NCBI GenBank assembly: GCA_015486895.1
Contig: WFQT01000430.1
Coordinates: forward strand, 1-5,448
From: Anaerolineae bacterium
GTDB lineage: Bacteria; Chloroflexota; Anaerolineae; JAADDB01
Length of the DNA: 5,448 bases
Direction: 5' to 3'
Both the position numbers and the translations under genes were made by a program. Positions 1 through 5,160 of this stretch are shown one piece after another. Each line of letters begins with the position of its first letter. Within the stretch, counting starts at the first letter, position 1. The notes under the pieces are model-generated. The model was not told where the DNA came from. It made no database searches and saw only the letters and a list, made by a program, of their open reading frames with translations.

Positions 1-142
1 CACTCAAATAAGCATTTCCTACCACGGCTTCCAGAAAAGGCATCCAGCCAAGGGCCTCGCTCAGCATCTGGGTCAATGTAGATTTACCGACGCCAATGTT
101 TCCGGCAATGACAATGAAATAGTGCTGCGAATCGCCGTTCAT
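1..142 (-). CDS. Deoxynucleoside kinase, N-terminal part (runs off left edge)
   Basis: This is the first 47 residues of a second deoxynucleoside kinase, starting MNGDSQHYFIVIAGNIGVGK. The family moves a phosphate from an NTP to a deoxyribonucleoside in the cytoplasm, giving dNMPs in the salvage pathway. The Walker A loop GNIGVGKST is at about residues 14-22. It is followed by FLEAVVGNAYLS, which aligns with LLEVFEENPFLS of the upstream kinase; the Glu is the likely catalytic base of the family. The two proteins are therefore paralogues. The ATG (140-142) overlaps the TGA of the upstream gene (139-141) as ATGA, so the two are one operon and probably translationally coupled. The rest of the gene lies beyond the window, so nucleoside preference and any C-terminal domain cannot be judged. 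Other P-loop nucleotide kinases share the loop, but the paralogy makes deoxynucleoside kinase by far the best reading. Confidence 0.88.
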   Translation of the reverse strand, partial: MNGDSQHYFIVIAGNIGVGKSTLTQMLSEALGWMPFLEAVVGNAYLS

Positions 143-1167
143 CTCCACGTCCTCGTCCAATTACGGGTCATTTTCTCCACGTAAGCGGACTCCAAGTCAA
201 TATCCAAGTCGTTGGCAATTTTCAAAACAAACGCCAACACGTCGGCCAGCTCTTCCTGGAGCTGAGGTAATCGTGATTGAATGGCTTCCTGCTCTGCCTG
301 GGCTGAACCAGTGCCGCCAGCCACCATTTTCACCTGCTGTAGCCAACTTAGCTTCAACAACTCGGCAACTTCGCCAATTTCTTCCGTCAAAGCGATAAAA
401 TTAAGGAAGATATCATTAGAAAAGCCTTTTTCCCGGTCTAATGCCTTATGCCAGCTTTGGAAATCACCTAAACGGCGGTGGCTGCTGGGAGGTGTAACCT
501 CCAGGTGGGCCGGTGCTACTGCTTCCATGCCGGGCAAAGGTTCCTGAATAGCGCTTTCCTCCAGCGCCGAGCGCACCCGTCCGATCACTTGGGCCCGGTC
601 TTCCGGCCGGGAGACAATGTTCAGCCCCTCAGTAGAGATGACCAATACTCGTGCCTCCCGGTACTCTTGGAAGAAGGCTTCGTATGCCCGGCTGAGAGTC
701 GCAATATAGTCCCGCTCCATATTGCGTTCGTACGGCCGGTCGCGGAAAGCGATCCGCTGTAATAGAGTGTCCACACTAGCCCGCAGATAAACAACTAAGT
801 CTGGTCGAGGAATATTTTCTCCCAGTGCCTGATGAATTCGTTCGTAGACGTTTAGCTCATCCCCTTGTAAGTTCAGATGGGCGAAAATCCGATCTTTAGC
901 GAACAAATAATCGCTCACCAGGGAAGATTGTGTTAAAATAGATGGTATGCGGTCGTTTTGCTGGCTGTAACGACTGAGTAAGAAGAAAATTTGCGTCTGA
1001 AAAGCGTAGCGTTGGCGGTCAGTGTAAAAGTCGCTGAGGAAAGGGTTCTCCTCGAAAACTTCCAGGAGCAGGCTACTGTTAAATGCTTGACTGAGCAGCC
1101 TGGCTAACGTCGTTTTGCCGACACCAATAGGGCCTTCAACGGCGATGTAGAACGGTTCTCGCATCAT
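139..1167 (-). CDS. Deoxynucleoside kinase fused to MazG-like NTP pyrophosphohydrolase
   Basis: This is a two-domain cytoplasmic enzyme of 342 residues. Residues 1-205 are a deoxynucleoside kinase of the dCK/dGK family. The P-loop GPIGVGKTT is at 12-20 and the likely general-base Glu at 36 in LEVFEENPF. FQTQ (56-59) and LSRYSQ (64-69) match the substrate-binding segment, SDYLFAKDRIFA (85-96) matches the family's conserved Asp/Arg region, and the Arg-rich lid RIAFRDRPYE is at 138-147. Residues 206-235 form a Pro-rich linker. Residues 236-342 resemble the all-alpha MazG/dUTPase-like NTP pyrophosphohydrolases: LTEEIGEVAELLK (260-272) gives EExxE and EELAD (305-309) gives ExxD, the Mg-binding pattern. 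Plain kinases of this family are about 200-230 residues, so the tail is a real extra domain. I chose the ATG at 1167 because GAGGAG (1176-1181) lies 8 bases upstream; ATGs at 1173 and 1164 are alternatives. A near-consensus promoter precedes it. Nucleoside and NTP specificity are not readable from sequence. Confidence 0.9.
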   Translation of the reverse strand: MMREPFYIAVEGPIGVGKTTLARLLSQAFNSSLLLEVFEENPFLSDFYTDRQRYAFQTQIFFLLSRYSQQNDRIPSILTQSSLVSDYLFAKDRIFAHLNLQGDELNVYERIHQALGENIPRPDLVVYLRASVDTLLQRIAFRDRPYERNMERDYIATLSRAYEAFFQEYREARVLVISTEGLNIVSRPEDRAQVIGRVRSALEESAIQEPLPGMEAVAPAHLEVTPPSSHRRLGDFQSWHKALDREKGFSNDIFLNFIALTEEIGEVAELLKLSWLQQVKMVAGGTGSAQAEQEAIQSRLPQLQEELADVLAFVLKIANDLDIDLESAYVEKMTRNWTRTWR

Positions 1168-1195
1168 TATCATCGCTCCTCGCGGGGATTATACT
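1167..1195 (+). promoter_or_regulatory. Possible promoter of the plus-strand membrane-protein genes
   Basis: TTATCA (1167-1172, four of six matches to TTGACA) is separated by 17 bp from TATACT (1190-1195, five of six matches to TATAAT). Initiation would fall near 1202, about 50 bases before the ATG at 1255. It overlaps the start codons of the divergent kinase gene. The match is moderate and the region is A+T-rich, so chance is possible. Confidence 0.4.
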
Positions 1196-1197
1196 GT

Positions 1198-1226
1198 TTT
1201 ATAGCCGCGTTGGCAGGAAATGTCAA
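1198..1226 (-). promoter_or_regulatory. Sigma-70-type promoter of the kinase operon
   Basis: Read on the minus strand, a perfect -35 TTGACA (1221-1226) is followed by a 17-bp spacer and the -10 TATAAA (1198-1203, five of six consensus). Transcription would begin near 1191, giving a leader of about 20 bases that carries the GAGGAG ribosome site at 1176-1181. A second TATAAT sits at 1188-1193 on the same strand but has no good -35 at normal spacing. The -35 lies inside the untranslated leader of the divergent plus-strand gene. Confidence 0.75.
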
Positions 1227-1237
1227 CCCAGAACACG

Positions 1238-1247
1238 AAGGAGGAGG
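1238..1247 (+). promoter_or_regulatory. Strong Shine-Dalgarno that fixes the start at 1255
   Basis: AAGGAGGAGG lies 7 bases before the ATG at 1255. An in-frame TTG at 1210 would give 15 more residues, but it has no ribosome site and would place a charged, Gly-rich stretch in front of a clear signal peptide, so ATG 1255 is the start. Confidence 0.85.
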
Positions 1248-1254
1248 CTGGATT

Positions 1255-2223
1255 ATGTTGAAGCAGGGATGGTTTTTTCTGATTTTAATCTTGTTGGTCG
1301 CATTGCTTTCCCCCGTTTCCGCTCACGCTGAAACCGTTCTGGGAGGTGAAGTCATCGTCGGTCGGGATTTTTCCTTGGCTGAAGGTGAACAAGTTAACGA
1401 CTCGCTCATCATCATGGGTGGCAGTTTAGACATGGCTGCTGATAGTCGCGTTGCCGGCAATGTAATGGTCACCGGTGGTGACGCCCACATCAACGGCAAA
1501 ATCGATGGCAATATAGTCGTCACCGGCGGCGAAGTACATTTGGGCAGCCAAGCAGTCATCGGAGGCGACGTAGTCATCCGAGGTGGTCACCTGTACAAGG
1601 CTACGACTGCAGTGATACGCGGACATGTCCGCCGAGATATATTTGGCTGGCAACGTACCTTCGGGCCTTTCTTTAACCCCTTGGATAACTTCGGAATTGC
1701 AGAACATCCACCTGTAGATGTCTTCTTCGCCTTAATTTTATGGTCCTTGAAAACGGCATTCTCTGCCTTGGTCGGGGCATTTTTAGCTTGGGTGGTGGTC
1801 ACCTTGTGGCCTCAAGGCGTAGATAGCTTGGAAACAGAGATCCAGCAAGAGGGCGTCCCTGCCTTTTTGGTGGGCTTTGTTGCCATCATTTTACTCAGCG
1901 TGATGGCAGTTGTGATGATCGTTTCGATATGTCTTTCCCTGCTGGGATTAGCGATTGTTTTATTGCTGCTCCTGACCGGGCTCGTTGGTACGACGGCGAT
2001 CGGGCGTCTCATCGGCGGGGCGCTCTTCGATGCTGCCGCGTTGGACTTGGGGGAGAAAAACCAGCCGGCAGTGGAAGCCGCTGTCGGTATGTTCTTGTTG
2101 GTATTGCTAAGCCGGATACCGTGCTTTGGCTCTTTGTTGGCGCTGGTGATAGGCTCCCTGGCAGTAGGAGCCTTGCTTCTTTCCTGGAGCCACAGCGGCA
2201 GGTACGGCCATATCGAGCGATAA
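1255..2223 (+). CDS. Secreted-side bactofilin-like beta-solenoid with multi-pass membrane domain
   Basis: This is a 322-residue protein. Residues 1-25 are a signal peptide: MLKQ, a long hydrophobic core, and AHA|ET as the cleavage site. Residues about 28-128 form a short right-handed beta-solenoid of the polymer-forming (bactofilin-like) type, with turns of 17-19 residues carrying a repeated [VLI][VMI][VI]xGG pattern: LIIMGG, VMVTGG, IVVTGG, VVIRGG. Residues about 154-184, 201-226, 227-250, 271-287 and 289-309 are hydrophobic and probably membrane-spanning. A charged loop, SLETEIQQEG, lies at about 191-200, and the tail is short and basic. The export signal places the solenoid outside the membrane, unlike cytoplasmic classical bactofilins. 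A role in envelope scaffolding or in sensing is only a guess. It is followed after 90 bases by another membrane protein on the same strand and probably shares its transcript. I recognise the architecture but cannot name a characterised member. Confidence 0.82.
   Translation: MLKQGWFFLILILLVALLSPVSAHAETVLGGEVIVGRDFSLAEGEQVNDSLIIMGGSLDMAADSRVAGNVMVTGGDAHINGKIDGNIVVTGGEVHLGSQAVIGGDVVIRGGHLYKATTAVIRGHVRRDIFGWQRTFGPFFNPLDNFGIAEHPPVDVFFALILWSLKTAFSALVGAFLAWVVVTLWPQGVDSLETEIQQEGVPAFLVGFVAIILLSVMAVVMIVSICLSLLGLAIVLLLLLTGLVGTTAIGRLIGGALFDAAALDLGEKNQPAVEAAVGMFLLVLLSRIPCFGSLLALVIGSLAVGALLLSWSHSGRYGHIER
1402..1620 (+). repeat. Degenerate in-frame repeats encoding solenoid turns
   Basis: Successive turns start near 1402, 1459, 1510 and 1567, spaced 57, 51 and 57 bp (19, 17 and 19 codons). 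The second and third are still alike in DNA (aatgtaatggtcaccggtgg and aatatagtcgtcaccggcgg), suggesting internal duplication followed by drift. Each encodes a hydrophobic strand ending in Gly-Gly. Confidence 0.6.
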
Positions 2224-2233
2224 TTCCTGCCCC

Positions 2234-2258
2234 GGGAGGGCTGGGTTTGTCCCTCTCC
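2234..2258 (+). other. Small hairpin in the spacer between the two membrane-protein genes
   Basis: GGGAGGG (2234-2240) can pair with CCCTCTCC (2251-2258), one base bulged, across a 10-base loop. There is no T-run after it, so it is a poor intrinsic terminator. It could be a leader structure or an RNA-processing site that tunes the ratio of the two genes, or it could be chance. Confidence 0.3.
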
Positions 2259-2313
2259 TGAAATGATCCGAGTGCGCAAAATCTGCGACAATGCGGTTTC
2301 CGAGGCAAAAAAC

Positions 2314-2964
2314 ATGTTAATGACTATCAACCAATATTGGCAGAACCCAAACTTCCGCCTCTTCTCAGTTATCGCTGTCCTGTTTCTTATCACTTTTGCC
2401 ATCGGTACGGCCCGTAATAAACGTTTGCAACAGGTTTACTTCACTTACCTGCACCACGCTTTGGAGCCATTCAGCAAGAAACTGCGGGTCGGGAAAGTCG
2501 GTAGCAGTGGCTATGTAGTCGTGGCCAAGTTAGCTCCTCCGTGGTATGAGATTGAACTCACCATTTTGCTCCAGCCGCGAGATATTGCACTCTTTTGGTT
2601 GGCAAATATATTCTGGGGACGCGGCGACCGCTTTATCATTCGTGCTAATCGGGTACAATCGCCCGGCTACAATTTGGCTTTCACAGCCAAAGGCCAGCAG
2701 CCGGCTTCCTTAGTTAGCAAAAAGCCGTGGCTCCGGGTTGGAGAAATAGAGGGGTACACACTTTATGTCACAGAAGAGAAAGAGAAAGCTTTTGCCGATC
2801 GTTGGCGTCCTTTTCTAAACGTTGTCCACTCTTCGCTTTGGCAGCTTGTGGTGCAACAACAGAAAGAACACATCCGCGCTTTGCTCTGGGCTAACAAATT
2901 ACCGCTGGAAAAGTGGCAAGACTTGATAAGCGCATTACTCCTTGAGACACCAAAAGAGGGGTAA
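2314..2964 (+). CDS. Unrecognised single-pass membrane protein
   Basis: I do not recognise this 216-residue protein. A short N-terminus (MLMTINQYWQ) is followed by one hydrophobic segment at about 15-33 (FRLFSVIAVLFLITFAIGTA), then RNKR, so the remaining 180 residues are probably cytoplasmic by the positive-inside rule. The soluble part mixes beta-rich stretches (GYVVVAKLAPPWYEIELTILLQ, 66-87) with a helical end (about 155-211, from EKEKAFADRW to the C-terminus). It is rich in Trp and aromatic residues and shows no catalytic motif I can name. I chose the ATG at 2314 because GAGG (2302-2305) lies 8 bases upstream; the in-frame ATG at 2263 would add 17 residues but lacks a ribosome site. It lies 90 bases after the solenoid-membrane gene on the same strand with no clear terminator between, so the two probably form an operon. 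Its stop codon ends on the first base of the downstream direct repeat. Confidence 0.7.
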   Translation: MLMTINQYWQNPNFRLFSVIAVLFLITFAIGTARNKRLQQVYFTYLHHALEPFSKKLRVGKVGSSGYVVVAKLAPPWYEIELTILLQPRDIALFWLANIFWGRGDRFIIRANRVQSPGYNLAFTAKGQQPASLVSKKPWLRVGEIEGYTLYVTEEKEKAFADRWRPFLNVVHSSLWQLVVQQQKEHIRALLWANKLPLEKWQDLISALLLETPKEG

Positions 2965-3126
2965 GTCCAATAGGTTAACTGGAGTCTGGCGAAAATGCCA
3001 CTTCAGGCTCGACCTGACTATCTTTACCACAGATTGCACGGATTAACACAGAGTTTCCCTTGCTTTTCAACTAAAATCCGTGAGATTCTGTGGCTAAAAT
3101 AAAAACGCCAGAGTCCAATAGGTTAA
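2964..3126. repeat. Nested inverted-repeat intergenic element bounded by 15-bp direct repeats
   Basis: AGTCCAATAGGTTAA occurs exactly at 2964-2978 and again at 3112-3126. Inside lie outer inverted arms, ACTGGAGTCTGGCG (2978-2991) and CGCCAGAGTCCAAT (3106-3119), which pair at 12 of 14 positions, and an inner palindrome at 3027-3093. If the arms are the element ends, the 7-bp AGGTTAA on both sides (2972-2978 and 3120-3126) would be a target-site duplication of a small non-coding, MITE-like element with no transposase. The element fills the gap between two convergent genes, so its hairpins could also act as a two-way transcription stop. I see no reading frame in it. Confidence 0.65.
3027..3093. 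repeat. Inner palindrome CCACAGATT...CACGGATT / AATCCGTG...CTGTGG
   Basis: CCACAGATTGCACGGATT (3027-3044) faces AATCCGTGAGATTCTGTGG (3075-3093). Together they can form a 7-bp outer stem (CCACAGA/TCTGTGG), a small 3x4 internal loop, and an 8-bp inner stem (CACGGATT/AATCCGTG), around a 30-base loop. From memory, this CACAGATT...ATCCGTG type of sequence recurs between genes in many environmental bacterial genomes as a dispersed palindromic repeat; I cannot count copies here. Either transcription direction meets the same hairpin, which suits a convergent gene pair. Confidence 0.65.
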
Positions 3127-4838
3127 GACTTTGTCATCAACGCCTCCGCGCCGTTCCGTTGCTGATGCTCCAACAAAGGTTTGAACTGCTGGACATGCAA
3201 ATATGCCTTGGAAATAGTTAAACGTGCCAAAGTCCCTTTCTTAGTGGCCTCTTCTACCGGCGAAACAACCTGCAAGACGCCACCAACGTACCGTGCCCGT
3301 TCCTGCATATTCAACAGGCCAAGACTGTTTCGCTCCTCGCAGTGGTCGAGGACCGAGGAAACATCAAAGCCAACGCCATCATCTTCCACTTCCACCACCC
3401 AACTTTTTTCATCGCTGAAAATGCGTATCCAGACATTCTCGGCGCGGGCATGTTTGCGCACGTTATTAAGCGCCTCCTGCACGATGCTGAAAATCATGCC
3501 ACTCATCTCAGGCTCGAGATCTATCTCGTTGGACATCACCGACAAATGGTAAGCAGGGGCATTGGCTTCACCTTTAGTCACCTGGATAACATAAGACTGG
3601 ATAGCCGCGACCAGCCCACGAGTCTCCAAGACGATGGGACGTAGTTCAAAGAGCAACTGCCGGATGTTCAAGTTGGCCTGACGGGCTAACGACTCTATTT
3701 CGTTCAGAGCATCAGGAATTTGTTCTGGCGCTTTTTGCAATAGCCGCCGTGCATATTGGATTCCCATGATGATAGCGCTCAAATCCTGTGCCGGCCCATC
3801 ATGCAAGTCACGGGCCAATTGGTGCCGGACTTCCTCGTGGATGGAAATAACTTGCTTGTTCTCCTGACGCACACTCTCATATAGGCGGGCGTTCTCGACA
3901 GCGATGGCAACCTGTGGTGCCAGGTTTTCTAACCACCGAAGGTCTTCTTGAGTAAAACCATCTGGCGATTTCTTATTCAGCACTTCCAACACGCCAATAG
4001 TCTGGCCTCGGATTTGCAATGGGACACATAAAATGGAACGGGTTACAAAACCCGTCTTCTCATCCACGTGGGCATTAAAACGAAAGTCATGACGCACATC
4101 GTTGACAATGACAGCCTCTCCTGTGCGAGCCACATACCCCGCAACGCCACGGCTCATAGGCATCCGGGATTGGCGCAATTGGGCTTTCTTTTCTCCTGTA
4201 GGAATTTCAAAGATCAATTCCTGCGTCTGAAAGTCTACCAACATCAAGGCGGCAGCTTCGGCGTCTAACACCTGGCACGTCAGATCGGTTGTTTCTTGCA
4301 GAACCTGAGACAGATCTAGGGAGAAAGCAATATGCTGCGCTACCTCGTAAAGCTTTTCTACCTGATTAATCCGTTGTTGGGTAAGCTGCAGTTGATAACG
4401 AGTCAAGACTACATCAAAGAAATATGCTAACAGTTGTTGTTCTGAAGGCGCAATTTCCGGCGACGCGTTTTCAGACGGGAAAATAAAAGTCACTACGCCA
4501 GCACTCAAATTGTCCTTAGATATTGGTAGGTGAGCAAAAACATAGTTGCCGGCCTCGCGGATTAGCATCAAACCGGATTCCAGCCAGTGGTGGCGCTGAT
4601 TAGCCGTGAGACCTTCTCGGTATTCACGCTTCCATTCGGCCAAATAATCCTTGGCTTCGGGAGCAATTTCACCGCTTTCGGCTGTGATCACGCCGGGGAT
4701 GATGACCATGGCGCCTTGTGCTTCCACAAGGGCCATAAGCGCGGGAAGTGCCTGGCGCCAGAACTGCTCCAGAGAAGTAGTTGTTGGCAACGTCATCAGC
4801 GACTTAAAGAACTGCAGCAAAATTTCCCCTTCACTCAT
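3123..4838 (-). CDS. Soluble GAF-domain sensor histidine kinase, NarL/DegS type
   Basis: This is a 571-residue cytoplasmic sensor kinase with no signal peptide or membrane segment. Residues 1-150 look like a divergent, GAF-like sensory region. A helix at about 150-165 leads into a clear GAF domain (about 165-320: GVAGYVARTGEAVIVNDV, RSILCVPLQIRGQTIGVLEVLNKK), which would bind a small molecule, haem or another ligand not identifiable here. A coiled linker leads to the HisKA_3 dimerisation domain with the phosphate-accepting His346 in ARDLHDGPAQDL. The ATPase domain has an N-box (VQEALNNVRKHA, 453-464), a G1 box (EDDGVGF, 485-491) and a G2 region (SLGLLNMQERA, 505-515). Kinases of this type normally pass phosphate to NarL/LuxR-type regulators; none is in the window. 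A 28-residue tail follows the ATPase domain. I chose the ATG at 4838 because AAGGAA (4843-4848) lies 4 bases upstream; the ATG at 4841 is too close to it and the GTG at 4877 has no ribosome site. Confidence 0.93.
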   Translation of the reverse strand: MSEGEILLQFFKSLMTLPTTTSLEQFWRQALPALMALVEAQGAMVIIPGVITAESGEIAPEAKDYLAEWKREYREGLTANQRHHWLESGLMLIREAGNYVFAHLPISKDNLSAGVVTFIFPSENASPEIAPSEQQLLAYFFDVVLTRYQLQLTQQRINQVEKLYEVAQHIAFSLDLSQVLQETTDLTCQVLDAEAAALMLVDFQTQELIFEIPTGEKKAQLRQSRMPMSRGVAGYVARTGEAVIVNDVRHDFRFNAHVDEKTGFVTRSILCVPLQIRGQTIGVLEVLNKKSPDGFTQEDLRWLENLAPQVAIAVENARLYESVRQENKQVISIHEEVRHQLARDLHDGPAQDLSAIIMGIQYARRLLQKAPEQIPDALNEIESLARQANLNIRQLLFELRPIVLETRGLVAAIQSYVIQVTKGEANAPAYHLSVMSNEIDLEPEMSGMIFSIVQEALNNVRKHARAENVWIRIFSDEKSWVVEVEDDGVGFDVSSVLDHCEERNSLGLLNMQERARYVGGVLQVVSPVEEATKKGTLARLTISKAYLHVQQFKPLLEHQQRNGAEALMTKS

Positions 4839-5160
4839 CATGTTCCTTTTCCGTATCCAAATCAGCCCTATATTCACTCACCGGAAGTTACAACGCTCCA
4901 GATCAAACCTGGCATTAGACTATAAGATTGCCTTAGTGATATAATAAAAGAGGGAATTTGATGTATTTTGATAGCCTCATCATTCCGACCGTCTACAACT
5001 ATAAACAAGTCTAAAAACGCTCATCAGTTGGCAAAGTCTATAGTAAACAAGAAGATCACTTAAACACCAATTTCCTCTAATTAACTGTAACGTAAATGTA
5101 AAACAGAAAGAGCATTCTGGCAAGAAATATGCAAGAGCCAACGACGATATAGGTCAGCTT
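4839..5160. other. A+T-rich divergent spacer between the histidine kinase and tilS
   Basis: This stretch of about 320 bases separates two genes pointing away from each other, so promoters for both should lie here. I see no convincing reading frame, tRNA, riboswitch or terminator in it. For the kinase, the best minus-strand candidate is TTGTAA (4888-4893) and TATAGG (4867-4872) with a short 15-bp spacer, which is weak. For tilS, the best candidate is the extended -10 motif listed separately. Confidence 0.5.
4937..4945 (+). promoter_or_regulatory. Extended -10 motif, possible tilS promoter
   Basis: TGATATAAT is a perfect TGnTATAAT extended -10, which can work without a good -35; the nearest (TTAGAC, 4915-4920) is poor and 19 bp away. 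Initiation would fall near 4952, leaving a leader of about 209 bases before the tilS start at 5161. The surroundings are A+T-rich, so the motif may be coincidental. Confidence 0.4.

Noticed and set aside
281..762. Two overlapping plus-strand open frames
   Set aside because: They are antisense to the kinase-MazG gene, whose motifs are clear. They have no ribosome sites or recognisable protein features.
1151..1159. GAACGGTTC, a small palindrome resembling an SOS-type operator half-pattern
   Set aside because: It is inside the kinase coding sequence, its 2-bp spacing does not fit the usual LexA box, and the codons there are explained by the conserved protein.
1210..1254. TTG start extending the solenoid protein by 15 residues
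   Set aside because: It has no Shine-Dalgarno, and AAGGAGGAGG is ideally placed for the ATG at 1255, which begins directly with a signal peptide.
1812..2402. 196-codon open frame on the minus strand
   Set aside because: It lies antisense to the well-supported solenoid-membrane gene and runs into the next gene. Its translation is rich in Thr, Lys and Pro with no domain, as expected for a shadow frame.
2987..3000. TGGC-GAAAAT-GCCA mini-hairpin as a stand-alone terminator
   Set aside because: The stem has only four base pairs and no T-run follows; it is better treated as part of the larger nested repeat.
3181..3644. Plus-strand open frames opposite the kinase ATPase domain
   Set aside because: They mirror the conserved catalytic boxes of the histidine kinase on the other strand and show no independent coding character.
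4839..4877. GTG start extending the histidine kinase by 13 residues
   Set aside because: No ribosome site precedes 4877, whereas AAGGAA (4843-4848) serves the ATG at 4838.
4991..5050. Short similar strings (acaagtcta, aaagtctata, gtaaacaag) in the tilS leader
   Set aside because: They are too short, unevenly spaced and A+T-rich to call a repeat or operator array.
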